Of a DNA stretch of 64,000 nt, positions 17,670 to 26,823 are shown in pieces. The DNA lies in NCBI GenBank assembly GCA_012959695.1, contig DUCS01000006.1, forward strand, positions 62,001 to 126,000. Direction: 5' to 3'. This DNA is from Cycloclasticus sp. GTDB lineage: Bacteria; Pseudomonadota; Gammaproteobacteria; Methylococcales; Cycloclasticaceae. Positions within the stretch are counted from its first letter, which is position 1; every line of letters begins with the position of its first letter. The notes under the pieces were generated by a model, which had not been told where the DNA came from, ran no database searches, and saw nothing but the letters and a program-made list of their open reading frames with translations. The position numbers were made by a program, and so were the translations under genes.

Positions 17670-19025
17670 ATGCCTCAAATAAATAAAATTTCAGCTCAAC
17701 GTTTTACAAACATTTTGCAAACCGTATGTTTCTGCATTGTTGTTGCGTTGTGCATTCAGCTATGTACTTCAAATGCCGTGTATGCTGCTGATAAAGAATC
17801 AAAGAAATATGCCAATGTAAAAACAAAAAAACGTCAGGCTGTGGGTAAAAAATGCGGAAAAAAACTTGAAGCTATTCAATTAGAAATTGATGCGGAAAAA
17901 TGGTCTTCTGCGAAAAGTTCATTAAAGGCATCACTAACAAAATCATGTTCTACAAGCTATGAAAAATCTCAAGTCTGGAATTATTTAGCTTACGTTTATT
18001 TCTCCCTTGATGATCTTAAACAAGCGATAAATGCTTATAAAAAAGTTATTGCAGAAAAAGATACCGATGAGCGCCAACGTGTCAATGTTTATTATTCAAT
18101 TGCGCAGCTGTATATGGTAACTGAGAATTATTCATCTGCTGCAAAATTCCTTGAGAAATGGATGAAAGAGTCGACAGTAGTAAGTGCTGATGGACAGGTG
18201 TTATTAGCCCAAGCCTATTATCAAATGGACAGAAAAAATGACTCGCTTCGTCTAGTGAATAAAGCCATCAATGATTGGGAGTCAAAAGGAAAAGTACCAA
18301 AAGAAAATTGGTGGGGCTTACAGCGAGTCATTTATTACGAGCAAAATAAATTTCCAAAAGTCGTCGGTATTTTAAAAAAACTAATCAAACATTATTCTAA
18401 GAATACGTACTGGCGTCAATTAGGTGGAATGTATGGAGAACTAAATCAAGATATGAATCAACTGATTTCAACAGAAGTTGTATATTTAGTTGGTGATTTG
18501 AAAAAAGGGCGGGACTTGTTAGGCCTAGCGTATTTGTTTATTGGTGCAAATGCACCTTACTTGGCTGCTCGTGTCATCGATAAAGGTATTGAATCAAAAA
18601 TAATTGAACCAACTGCAAAAAATTTAGAATTCCTTGGGCATGCTTGGCAATTATCACAAGAAGGAAAAAAAGCGCGTACAGCACTTGAGAAGGCCGCTAA
18701 AGTATCTGATAAAGGACAGATTTGGGCAAGGTTAGCAAATGTCTATCTGAACCTTGGACAGGACACTAAAGCTGTCAGCGCCGCCCGTTTAGCGTTAAAA
18801 AAAGGCAATATCAAACGAGCTGACCTAACGTACATGGTTCTAGGTAACTCTCAATTAAACCTGCATTGTTATGATTCAGCACAAGATGCATTTAGACGTG
18901 CTGCTAAAGATAAACGCAGCAACAAAAATGCAAATCAATGGATTCTGTATGCCAAAAGTGAAGGCAGCCGCCGAAATAAGTTACGTGAATCAGGTGTTAA
19001 ACTTAAAGGCTGTCATAAGGCCTGA
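17670..19025 (+). CDS. periplasmic TPR-repeat protein of the TonB2-type operon
   Basis: 451 residues. Signal peptide about 1-40 (VALCIQLCTSNAVYA), then tetratricopeptide repeats over most of the chain (for example WNYLAYVYFSLDDLKQAINAY in part, VYYSIAQLYMVTENYSSAAKF in part, and WARLANVYLNLGQDTKAVSAA in part). A TPR protein closes TonB2 operons in Vibrio and relatives, where it supports uptake; the same position here argues for the same role. 60 bp after tonB. Confidence 0.88.
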   Translation: MPQINKISAQRFTNILQTVCFCIVVALCIQLCTSNAVYAADKESKKYANVKTKKRQAVGKKCGKKLEAIQLEIDAEKWSSAKSSLKASLTKSCSTSYEKSQVWNYLAYVYFSLDDLKQAINAYKKVIAEKDTDERQRVNVYYSIAQLYMVTENYSSAAKFLEKWMKESTVVSADGQVLLAQAYYQMDRKNDSLRLVNKAINDWESKGKVPKENWWGLQRVIYYEQNKFPKVVGILKKLIKHYSKNTYWRQLGGMYGELNQDMNQLISTEVVYLVGDLKKGRDLLGLAYLFIGANAPYLAARVIDKGIESKIIEPTAKNLEFLGHAWQLSQEGKKARTALEKAAKVSDKGQIWARLANVYLNLGQDTKAVSAARLALKKGNIKRADLTYMVLGNSQLNLHCYDSAQDAFRRAAKDKRSNKNANQWILYAKSEGSRRNKLRESGVKLKGCHKA

Positions 19026-19381
19026 TACTGTCAATGTCTGATGAATTGGTTTAGTTACGATATCCTGTTTTATTTAAAATACCTCTCTAGTGAATAAGCT
19101 TTTACATCCAGGCAGCATCAAACGACCTAATTGGACAAGGCATAAGTTTGAAGAAAGAGGGACGACTCCATGAATGGAGGAGGTTGAACGCCGCAGGAAT
19201 CCAAAGACGAGTTTACTGGAGATTGAACAGAACCTTCTCCCTATCGATATAGCTAGTGCTTTGGCTGTTTTTTACCGATAGTAAACGCTTTTAGTGACTC
19301 AGAATTGAAACGAAAAAGCTTCGTGTAAAGCCCTCAAAAAAGCACTTGATAGTAGGTTGTTTGTAGTAACTGGCTTTACGC
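19026..19381. other. 356-bp gene-free stretch with several inverted repeats
   Basis: No open frame of useful length on either strand. It holds a hairpin CTCCA-TGAA-TGGAG (19166-19179), further GGA triplets at 19159-19219, and two overlapping inverted-repeat pairs: GTTTACT (19211-19217) with AGTAAAC (19280-19286) and CTATCG (19241-19246) with CGATAG (19276-19281). A small structured RNA is possible but I recognise no family. The genes on both sides converge, so terminators are expected here too, yet none with a T run is obvious. Confidence 0.35.
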
Positions 19382-19789
19382 TTAATCGTTATCAGGAATT
19401 GCCAATGAAATATCATGGATACCCGCTTCGCGCGCCTGGTCAGCTATGCGAATGTAAACTTCAGTTTTTGCTTTAGAATTTATAGCAACAATTACTTTTG
19501 CCTCGGGGTTCTCAGCGCGTAATCTTTCAACGTTTGCCCGTACCGAACGTATGTCGATACGACGGCCAGCGAGCGTAATATCACCTGTGGCAGAAACAGA
19601 AAACACAATATTTTTATTTTCCTCACTCGGGGGTTGCTCAGTAGATGGAGGACGTTGTACGGCGATAGTTGTTTCGTCAATAAAGGTCGCAGTCACAATA
19701 AAAAATATCAACATAATAAATACAACATCTAACATGGGTGTTAGATCAATCTGTGATTCTTCTTCGTCCCTACGGCTACCTATAGACAT
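19382..19789 (-). CDS. exbD: orphan ExbD/TolR-type protein
   Basis: 135 residues with the same N-terminal helix as the operon's ExbD (IDLTPMLDVVFIMLIFFIVT in part) and a periplasmic domain ending AGIHDISLAIPDND. Between helix and domain it has a Pro/Glu-rich insert (QRPPSTEQPPSEEN) absent from the first ExbD. There is no exbB beside it; it would have to use the ExbB or TtpC encoded at 14.6-16.5 kb or elsewhere. Convergent to the TPR gene, upstream of nothing in the same orientation except the acyl-CoA dehydrogenase 61 bp before it. Confidence 0.9.
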   Translation of the reverse strand: MSIGSRRDEEESQIDLTPMLDVVFIMLIFFIVTATFIDETTIAVQRPPSTEQPPSEENKNIVFSVSATGDITLAGRRIDIRSVRANVERLRAENPEAKVIVAINSKAKTEVYIRIADQAREAGIHDISLAIPDND

Positions 19790-19849
19790 AATTGTTCCTA
19801 TTTATCCTTAGTTCTATTCTTTCAATTTAAATTGTACCTGTCAACAAAT

Positions 19850-20992
19850 TCATTTCACCATAGATCGCCCAATAATGAGTTTCATAATTTCATTAGTGCC
19901 TGCATAAATTCGTTGTACGCGTGAGTCTGCCCATGCGCGAGCTACCGGGTACTCCCACATGTACCCATAGCCACCGTGTAATTGCAGGCATTCATCCATG
20001 ACTTTGCATTGCAAATCAGAGCACAGCAATTTAGCTTTTGATGCGGTGACGGTATCTAATTTACCGTCAACATGCAGCTCTAAACAGCGGTCTAAAAATA
20101 CCCGGGCTGATGTTAATTCGGTTGAAAGTTCTGCTAATTTGAATTGCGTGTTTTGCAATGTAGAAATCGGTTTACCGAAGGCCTTACGTTCTTTGGTGTA
20201 TTCAACGGTTTGTTCAAGTATGGACTCTGCGGCAGCGATACCAGTAATCGCAACCGACAACCTTTCTTGCGGTAGGTCTTGCATCAGATAAATAAAGCCT
20301 TTGTCTTCTTCACCTAATAAATTGGCTTGAGGAACGCGGCAATTTTCAAAAAATAATTCTGATGTATCCTGAGCTTTCATGCCCACTTTTTTAAGATTTT
20401 GGCCTTTGCTAAAACCCTCTGTTCCTGTTTCTACAAGAATTAAACTGGTGCCTTTTGCTCCTAATTCTGGGTTTGTTTTCGCTACAACAATCGTAATATC
20501 AGCCAGCTGACCATTAGTAATAAAAGTTTTTGAGCCATTTAAAATATAATCATCGCCGTCTTTTACTGCGGTGGTTTTAACGCCTTGAAGGTCAGATCCT
20601 GTACCTGGTTCTGTCATGGCAATCGCCGAGATCATTTCGCCGCTAACCAGTTTCGATAAGTACTTTTTCTTTTGCTCATCGGTGCCGTAATGAATGATAT
20701 AAGGCACGGCAATATCAGAGTGAAGTGCAAAACCAAGCCCTGTTAGGCCAAGTCTAGCCACTTCTTCATCAACAATCGCGTTATAGCGGAAATCAACACC
20801 AACACCACCAAATTCTTCTGGCACAGTTGGGCTTATCATGCCCATTTCACCTGCCTTTAACCATGCTGAACGGTCGACTTGACCATCAATTTCCCACTGT
20901 TCATGGTGTGGTGCTATTTCTTCTTCTAGGAATTTACGGACACTATCGCGAAACATTTCATGTTCTTCTTCAAAGACGGTTCTTGGGATCAT
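19850..20992 (-). CDS. acyl-CoA dehydrogenase, long-chain type
   Basis: 380 residues from the ATG at 20992, chosen because AAGAG lies 6 bp upstream and the product then starts MIPRTVFEEEHEMF like its relatives; an in-frame ATG at 21046 would add 18 unlikely residues. Motifs: PEEFGGVGVDF, MTEPGTGSDLQG, DLPQERLSVA (helix-G Glu as base) and RIYAGTNEIMK, with Ala364 where medium-chain enzymes have Glu. That pattern is shared with long-chain acyl-CoA dehydrogenases. Its promoter region contains the 22-bp site that recurs before the TetR gene at 23107, so it is probably controlled together with the aldehyde dehydrogenase and ligase. Confidence 0.93.
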   Translation of the reverse strand: MIPRTVFEEEHEMFRDSVRKFLEEEIAPHHEQWEIDGQVDRSAWLKAGEMGMISPTVPEEFGGVGVDFRYNAIVDEEVARLGLTGLGFALHSDIAVPYIIHYGTDEQKKKYLSKLVSGEMISAIAMTEPGTGSDLQGVKTTAVKDGDDYILNGSKTFITNGQLADITIVVAKTNPELGAKGTSLILVETGTEGFSKGQNLKKVGMKAQDTSELFFENCRVPQANLLGEEDKGFIYLMQDLPQERLSVAITGIAAAESILEQTVEYTKERKAFGKPISTLQNTQFKLAELSTELTSARVFLDRCLELHVDGKLDTVTASKAKLLCSDLQCKVMDECLQLHGGYGYMWEYPVARAWADSRVQRIYAGTNEIMKLIIGRSMVK

Positions 20993-21040
20993 GGCTAACT
21001 CTTGTTGTGAAAGATGCAAGATGTTAGCATGAGCACAATA

Positions 21041-21062
21041 AACCAAGCAAGCGCTAGGTAAT
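21041..21062. promoter_or_regulatory. putative TetR operator, copy 1
   Basis: A 22-bp sequence with the imperfect dyad CCAAGC-N4-GCTAGG. The identical 22 bp occur in inverted orientation at 23110-23131 beside the TetR gene. It lies 36 bp before the aldehyde dehydrogenase start and 48 bp before the acyl-CoA dehydrogenase start, between the two divergent genes. Confidence 0.7.
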
Positions 21063-21098
21063 ATTTCTATAATTTACAACAGTAATAAAGGTCAAACA

Positions 21099-22535
21099 AT
21101 GGATAACACCGCTCAAGTAATAACCGATGGAGAGCATAAGACTGATGCGAATCGTATTTTCAATCTGCAGCGTAAAGCTTATCGCAAAAATCCATATCCC
21201 TCTTATCAAGAAAGACGAGACAATCTGCTACGCTTGGAGAAGTTGTTAACGGATAATCAAAAAGCTATATCAGACGCTATCAGCAAAGACTTTGGAAATC
21301 GTTCACAGCAAGAAACAGAATTATTAGAATTATTTTTATCAATTGATGGACTACGTTACGCACGTAAAAAGTTAAAAAAGTGGATGAAGCCACAACGACG
21401 CTCAGTGTCTATTTGGTTTGCGGGTGCAAGCAATAAAGTATTGCCTCAACCTAAAGGCATCGTGGGTTTAATCGCCCCTTGGAATTACCCGCTGTTTTTA
21501 GTGATGACACCGCTGGCCAATATATTGGCAGCGGGCAATCGCTGCATGGTTAAGATGGCGGCCAACTCACAAAACTTAGCTGTGTTATTGCAGATATTAG
21601 TTAGCAAAGAGTTTCCTGAAGATACGCTGGCTATTCTGCCTGGGGTTAAAGCCAGCGAATTTACGCCATTGCCATTTAATCATATCGTTTTTACAGGGTC
21701 GCCAGAAAGTGGCAAAACAGTGATGAGGACAGCGGCAGATAACCTTGTGCCTGTTACCTTAGAACTGGGTGGCAAATCGCCGACAATTATTTGCGATGAC
21801 TTTGACTTAAAAACTGCGGCGGAACGGGTCGTACAAGGCAAGTTTCTAAATGCTGGTCAAACGTGTGTTGCGCCTGATTATATTTATGTGCCTGAACAAA
21901 AAGTTAATGAATTTATTGAGCTATCCAAGCAATTAATCGATAAACGTTATGGTGGATTAGATACGGATGATTACACATCGATCATTGATGACAAGGCGTT
22001 TAATCGTCTCAATAAGATATTGGATGATGCTAGTAGCAAAGGTGCTTCGGTTATTCCATTGTTAAAGGGTGAAAGCAAAAATAAGTCTACTAGAAAATTA
22101 GCGCCTCATCTTGTGACGGATACAAGTCCAGATATGGAGCTTATGAAACATGAGATTTTCGGCCCTATTTTACCGATTAAAGCTTATAAAAATTTAGATG
22201 AGGTGTTGGATTTCATTAACGATAATGAACGCCCATTAGCGTTGTATTTGTTTTCTAATGACAAAAAAATACAAGATAAAATAATTAAAAACACAATGTC
22301 TGGTGGTGTTTGTATCAACGAAACAGTCCTACATGCAGGCCAACATGATATGCCCTTTGGCGGTATTGGTAACAGTGGAATGGGGCACTACCATGGGCAA
22401 GAAGGTTTTAATGAGTTTTCTAAACTACGGCCAATTTTTAAACAGTTTAAATTTCCAGCGCTGCCACTGCTTTATCCTCCGTATGGGAAGATGTTTAGTT
22501 TCGTGTATCAGTTGATGATCAAGCTAAAAATTTAA
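21099..22535 (+). CDS. aldehyde dehydrogenase (coniferyl-aldehyde/fatty-aldehyde type)
   Basis: 478 residues, the short ALDH form without an N-terminal extension. Conserved APWNYPLFL (126-134), ELGGKSP with catalytic Glu222, and GQTCVAPDY with catalytic Cys256. This subgroup (CalB-like and class-3-like) oxidises aromatic and medium or long aliphatic aldehydes with NAD(P). The hydrophobic C-terminal tail (LPLLYPPYGKMFSFVYQLMI) may bind the membrane, as in fatty aldehyde dehydrogenases. Probably oxidises aldehydes from hydrocarbon oxidation to acids for the ligase at 23162. Its stop overlaps the convergent TetR stop by 4 bp. Confidence 0.92.
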   Translation: MDNTAQVITDGEHKTDANRIFNLQRKAYRKNPYPSYQERRDNLLRLEKLLTDNQKAISDAISKDFGNRSQQETELLELFLSIDGLRYARKKLKKWMKPQRRSVSIWFAGASNKVLPQPKGIVGLIAPWNYPLFLVMTPLANILAAGNRCMVKMAANSQNLAVLLQILVSKEFPEDTLAILPGVKASEFTPLPFNHIVFTGSPESGKTVMRTAADNLVPVTLELGGKSPTIICDDFDLKTAAERVVQGKFLNAGQTCVAPDYIYVPEQKVNEFIELSKQLIDKRYGGLDTDDYTSIIDDKAFNRLNKILDDASSKGASVIPLLKGESKNKSTRKLAPHLVTDTSPDMELMKHEIFGPILPIKAYKNLDEVLDFINDNERPLALYLFSNDKKIQDKIIKNTMSGGVCINETVLHAGQHDMPFGGIGNSGMGHYHGQEGFNEFSKLRPIFKQFKFPALPLLYPPYGKMFSFVYQLMIKLKI

Positions 22536-23107
22536 CCGGATTTGGTTATAAAACGATAGAACTCGTCAGCGGTATCTTCAATTTGGACGCCGTGCTTTGG
22601 TTTGTACCAATGTATAGTCCAGTTGAGTGAACCGAGTACGAATAATCGTTGTAAACGTGGCTGACCTTGTAATAAGCCTTCGGATATAGCGGCGTCAATT
22701 ATGTACTGCCAATGTGCTTCATACTCATCTCTTATCACAATTAATTGCTGGCGGGATGCCTCGTCTAATGAGCTCCATTCGATAATTGACACGATGTGTG
22801 CGTCTTTATCTTTGCCATGCAACGTTTTAAGCTGTCGTAGAATAGCCGCTTTAAGGTTTTCTTCAGCCGAGTTAGTTTCCTTAATTGTTTTTTTAAGAGT
22901 ATCAAGTGCGCCGCTTAGTCCTTGTTCTATGACGGCATACAATATTTCTTCTTTATCTTTGTAGTGATGAAACAAACTGCCTGACTTTATTCCCGCGTCC
23001 TTGGCAATCATCCGTACAGTGGTTCTGTCGAAAGAGTGCTTTTTAAATAATTTAGCGGCGACCGTTGTAATTTCCTTGCGACGTAAAGATTGTTTGGGTA
23101 TAGTCAT
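22532..23107 (-). CDS. TetR-family transcriptional regulator
   Basis: 191 residues. N-terminal helix-turn-helix domain: AAKLFKKHSFDRTTVRMIAK, then DAGIKSGSLFHHYKDKEEIL. The C-terminal domain has aromatic and basic residues near WTIHWYKPKHGVQ, close to the pattern of acyl-CoA-responsive regulators. A 22-bp site begins 2 bp upstream of its start codon and recurs before the aldehyde dehydrogenase, so it probably represses itself, the ligase operon, the aldehyde dehydrogenase and the divergent acyl-CoA dehydrogenase, with an acyl-CoA as inducer (inferred). Confidence 0.92.
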   Translation of the reverse strand: MTIPKQSLRRKEITTVAAKLFKKHSFDRTTVRMIAKDAGIKSGSLFHHYKDKEEILYAVIEQGLSGALDTLKKTIKETNSAEENLKAAILRQLKTLHGKDKDAHIVSIIEWSSLDEASRQQLIVIRDEYEAHWQYIIDAAISEGLLQGQPRLQRLFVLGSLNWTIHWYKPKHGVQIEDTADEFYRFITKSG

Positions 23108-23109
23108 TG

Positions 23110-23131
23110 ATTACCTAGCGCTTGCTTGGTT
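23110..23131. promoter_or_regulatory. putative TetR operator, copy 2
   Basis: Exact inverted copy of the 22-bp sequence at 21041-21062, dyad CCTAGC-N4-GCTTGG, in the 54 bp between the divergent TetR and acyl-CoA ligase genes. Placement fits control of both promoters. Confidence 0.72.
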
Positions 23132-23161
23132 AAAATTTGAGTATATAACTGAGGAGTTCAG

Positions 23162-24784
23162 ATGTCCACAAAAAGTACTATGATGGATTTTCCATTATCG
23201 TTACCGCATATGCTTGAACGAATAGGGCTTTATTTTCCTACGGTTCAAGTTGTTTCACGCATGCCGGATAAATCATTGCACCGGACCAACTATCTTGAGA
23301 TTCAACAACGATCAAAAAAATTGGCATCTGCATTAACCAACGCAGGTATTAAAAAAGGTGACTGTGTTGCTACGCTTATGTGGAACCACTATGCTCATCT
23401 CGAGTGTTATATGGGTGTGCCTTGCACAGGGGCTGTTTTACATACGCTTAATTTAAGATTATCGCCTGATGATATCGCTTATATAGTCAATCATGCGGAA
23501 GATAAAATTCTGATAGTAGACGACGTATTATTACCTTTATATAACCAAATTAAGGATAAAGTGTCTTTTGACAAAGTGGTCGTTGTGCCTTTGGCTGGAG
23601 AAGCCATTCCTGAAGATTGCGTCAATTACGAAGACTTTTTAAACACCGGTTCAGCAGACTTTACGTATCCTGATATAGATGAAAACGATGCCTTAGGTAT
23701 GTGTTACACCTCGGGTACTACTGGCCGACCAAAAGGCGTTGTGTATAGTCACCGATCTACCGTTTTACATTCAATGTCAGAAGCGCTCGATAGCTCATTA
23801 GCCATTAATCAGCACGATGTTGTTACCCCTGTGGTGCCGATGTTTCATGCTAATGCCTGGGGTTTACCTTATACCTCTGTGATGGTTGGCGCGAAACTGG
23901 TGTTGCCTGGGCCACACTTGGATGCAGAAAGCTTGATGGACTTGTACGAACAAGAGCAGGTCACCCTAAGTGCTGGCGTACCCACCATTTGGATGGCCAT
24001 TAAACAGGCGCTTGAAGCGGAACCTAAGCGTTGGAAAACAGCGCCTAATATGAGAATGGCCGTTGGTGGCGCCGCGATACCAGAAAGCCTATTCCGCGTG
24101 TTTGACACGTTTGATATGAAAATAATTCAAGCATGGGGAATGACAGAAACCGGTCCATTGGCTTCCATTGGCCTACTTAAGAATAATATGATGGATTTAT
24201 CCGAGGATGAGCAATATCAGATAAGGGTTAAGCAAGGTTTGCCGCTACCGTTTGTTGAAGTAAGAATTATTGATGATGATGGCGTTGAGCAGCCTTGGGA
24301 CGGGGTGGAACAAGGTGAAATACAGATAAGAGGGCCTTGGATTACGGGGTCTTATCATAAAGAAGGCAGGCAGCCAGATAAATTTTCAGCCGATGGTTGG
24401 TTAAGAACAGGAGACGTTGCAATTATTGACCCTGAAGGATTCATCAAATTAACCGATCGGACTAAAGACCTTGTTAAATCAGGCGGTGAGTGGATAAGCT
24501 CTGTTGATCTTGAAAACGCGATTATGGACCACCCTGATGTGATTGAAGCAGCAGTAATTGCCGTGGCTCATCCAAAATGGGATGAACGCCCGCTGGCAGC
24601 CATTGTTGTAAAAGAGGGCGTGTCACTTAGTAAAGAAGATATTCACGACTTTATCAGAGATAAATTTCATAAAACTTGGCTACCCGATGCGGTTGAAACA
24701 GTGACAGACATACCTAAAACATCGACAGGTAAGTTCATGAAAAAAGAATTACGAAAGCTGTATGAAGGTTGGATTTGGGAATAA
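23162..24784 (+). CDS. fatty-acid CoA ligase, AlkK-like
   Basis: 540 residues, ANL superfamily. P-loop [19 protein letters not shown] (about 181-199), [26 protein letters not shown] and the C-terminal [12 protein letters not shown] lysine. The HSMSEALDS and [11 protein letters not shown] segments resemble medium-chain ligases such as AlkK. Activates acids made by the aldehyde dehydrogenase upstream. First gene of an operon reaching 29.3 kb; 53 bp to the thiolase. Confidence 0.9.
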   Translation: MSTKSTMMDFPLSLPHMLERIGLYFPTVQVVSRMPDKSLHRTNYLEIQQRSKKLASALTNAGIKKGDCVATLMWNHYAHLECYMGVPCTGAVLHTLNLRLSPDDIAYIVNHAEDKILIVDDVLLPLYNQIKDKVSFDKVVVVPLAGEAIPEDCVNYEDFLNTGSADFTYPDIDENDALGMCYTSGTTGRPKGVVYSHRSTVLHSMSEALDSSLAINQHDVVTPVVPMFHANAWGLPYTSVMVGAKLVLPGPHLDAESLMDLYEQEQVTLSAGVPTIWMAIKQALEAEPKRWKTAPNMRMAVGGAAIPESLFRVFDTFDMKIIQAWGMTETGPLASIGLLKNNMMDLSEDEQYQIRVKQGLPLPFVEVRIIDDDGVEQPWDGVEQGEIQIRGPWITGSYHKEGRQPDKFSADGWLRTGDVAIIDPEGFIKLTDRTKDLVKSGGEWISSVDLENAIMDHPDVIEAAVIAVAHPKWDERPLAAIVVKEGVSLSKEDIHDFIRDKFHKTWLPDAVETVTDIPKTSTGKFMKKELRKLYEGWIWE

Positions 24785-24837
24785 GTAGCAATAAACCTAG
24801 CAACAATAAATTATTACGAAACTATAAAGGAATAACC

Positions 24838-26010
24838 ATGAAAGACGCAGTTATTATTGAAGCAATACGCACACCCTTTGGCCGCTATAACGGTGCTTAT
24901 AGAGAAACACCGTCTAATAAACTATTAGCCATGGCGCTTGAAGGCTTAATGGGCAAAACAAACTTAGATAAAGGCCGCATTGATGATGTAATTGCTGGCG
25001 CTGTGACGCAAATTGGCGAACAAGCTGCGGATGTTGCACGTCAATCTTTATTAATGGCTGACTTCCCAATAACGGTACCGGCCGTAACGTTAAATCGGTT
25101 TTGTGGCTCTGGCCAGCAGGCCGTACATTTTGCATCACAAGTTGTTGATGCCGGTGATGCTGATTATGCCATCGCTTGCGGTGTTGAAAACATGACCCGT
25201 GTCGAAATGTTAACCGATATGACCGTTGGCAAACCGTACACCGGTTTTGAGCCTATGGGAAAAGAGTTGCTTGATAAGTACCCACTCGTTCATCAAGGCG
25301 TTAGTGCTGAATTAATCGCAGAAAAATGGTCTATTACGCGTGATGAGGTGGATAGTTTTGCTATCGACAGTCACCGTAAAGCACAACAAGCAAAAGAGGC
25401 CGGTTTAAATAAAGAAATTATTGCCACACCGGGTATTGATGCTGATGGAGATCCCATTATTTTAACAGGTGATGAAGGCATACGAGCCGTTATAAACCCA
25501 GAGAAATTAGGCACATTAAAAACAATCTTCCGCCCAAAGGGTAACGGTGTTGTTACAGCCGGTAATGCTAGCCAGTTATCAGATGGTGCAGCGGCCGTAT
25601 TAATTGCTAATAAAGACATTGCCATTGCAGATGGCTACACACCGAGAGCACGCTTTAGAGCACGTGTTGTTATCGGTAGTGACCCTGTTTTACAATTGGA
25701 CGGCCCCATTGCAGCGACCCAACTGGCGTTAAAGAAAGCAGGTTTAACCGTAGATGATATCGATTGGTTTGAGATTAATGAAGCCTTCGCAACGGTTGCC
25801 TTAGCGTGGATGAAGGAAATCAAACCCGCACCAGAAAAGGTTAATCCATGGGGTGGCGCAGTCGCACACGGGCATCCTTTAGGAGCAACAGGCGCAGGCT
25901 TAATCGCTAAAATGGTCGCTGGTTTAGAAGCAACCGATGGCCAATTTGCACTACAAACCATGTGTATTGGATTAGGTATGGCGACGGCAACGATTATTGA
26001 ACGTATTTAA
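24838..26010 (+). CDS. acetyl-CoA acyltransferase (thiolase)
   Basis: 390 residues from the ATG at 24838, which has AAAGGA upstream. Catalytic Cys89 in [14 protein letters not shown] with the activating Asn-Glu, [15 protein letters not shown] with the catalytic His, and C-terminal Cys376 in [10 protein letters not shown]. Degradative thiolase that splits 3-oxoacyl-CoA into acetyl-CoA and a shortened acyl-CoA. Followed by a 3-hydroxyacyl-CoA dehydrogenase and an enoyl-CoA hydratase, so the operon holds a full beta-oxidation spiral. Confidence 0.95.
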   Translation: MKDAVIIEAIRTPFGRYNGAYRETPSNKLLAMALEGLMGKTNLDKGRIDDVIAGAVTQIGEQAADVARQSLLMADFPITVPAVTLNRFCGSGQQAVHFASQVVDAGDADYAIACGVENMTRVEMLTDMTVGKPYTGFEPMGKELLDKYPLVHQGVSAELIAEKWSITRDEVDSFAIDSHRKAQQAKEAGLNKEIIATPGIDADGDPIILTGDEGIRAVINPEKLGTLKTIFRPKGNGVVTAGNASQLSDGAAAVLIANKDIAIADGYTPRARFRARVVIGSDPVLQLDGPIAATQLALKKAGLTVDDIDWFEINEAFATVALAWMKEIKPAPEKVNPWGGAVAHGHPLGATGAGLIAKMVAGLEATDGQFALQTMCIGLGMATATIIERI

Positions 26011-26038
26011 CTAATATTTAAACAATAGGATTTAATGA

Positions 26039-26809
26039 ATGAATTACGAAAACAGAACATTTTTAGTAACAGGTGGTAGCTCGGGTCTAGGCGGTGCAAC
26101 GGCATCTATGTTGGTTGAGAAGGGCGCAAACGTTGTTATTCTCGATATTAACGAAGAAACAGGTAAAGCCAAAGAAGCAGAGCTTGGCGCTAACAGCCGT
26201 TTTGTTAAAACCGATGTCACCAGTGAAGCAGATGTAATGGCAGCTGTTGAAGTCGCTAAAAACACCTTTACAGGCATCCATGGCGTCGTTAACGCAGCCG
26301 GTATTGCGGTGATGGGTAAAGTATTAGATAGAGAAGGCAATCCGCATCCTTTAGATTCATTTGCTCGCGGCATTAACATAAACCTAGTAGGTACTTTTAA
26401 CGTACTGCGTTTAGCTGCGCAAGTCATGGCGAAAAACGAACCAACAGAAGACGGTGAGCGGGGTGTGATTATTAACACAGCATCAGTTGCTGCGTTTGAG
26501 GGCCAAATTGGCCAAGCCAGTTATTCAGCATCTAAAGCGGGTGTTGTGGGCATGGCCTTGCCGATAGCACGTGAGCTTGCTCGCTACGGTATCCGTATCT
26601 GTACCATTGCACCAGGGATTTTTGAAACACCCATGTTGTCTGAAGTGTCTGATGAAATACGCGATTCTTTAGGAAAATTAGTGCCATTCCCAGCTCGGTT
26701 AGGCAAGCCATCAGAATTTGCATTCATGGCGGGACACATCATCGAAAATGTCGTATTAAATGGTGAAGTGATTCGACTGGATGGCGCTATTCGTTTAACA
26801 GCGAAATAA
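26039..26809 (+). CDS. 3-hydroxyacyl-CoA dehydrogenase, type II (SDR, HSD10-like)
   Basis: 256 residues. SDR motifs: TGGSSGLGG at 11-19, [10 protein letters not shown], Ser149 and Tyr162-Lys166 in YSASKAG. The insertion with [21 protein letters not shown] in part and the [29 protein letters not shown] segment are characteristic of type II 3-hydroxyacyl-CoA dehydrogenases (HSD17B10 family). Oxidises (S)-3-hydroxyacyl-CoA with NAD. Sits between thiolase (28 bp) and hydratase genes. Confidence 0.93.
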   Translation: MNYENRTFLVTGGSSGLGGATASMLVEKGANVVILDINEETGKAKEAELGANSRFVKTDVTSEADVMAAVEVAKNTFTGIHGVVNAAGIAVMGKVLDREGNPHPLDSFARGININLVGTFNVLRLAAQVMAKNEPTEDGERGVIINTASVAAFEGQIGQASYSASKAGVVGMALPIARELARYGIRICTIAPGIFETPMLSEVSDEIRDSLGKLVPFPARLGKPSEFAFMAGHIIENVVLNGEVIRLDGAIRLTAK

Positions 26810-26823
26810 AATAGGACATGACA

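Noticed and set aside
20993..21046. 18-residue N-terminal extension of the acyl-CoA dehydrogenase
   Set aside because: It lacks a ribosome site and has no match to relatives; it also reaches into the operator at 21041.
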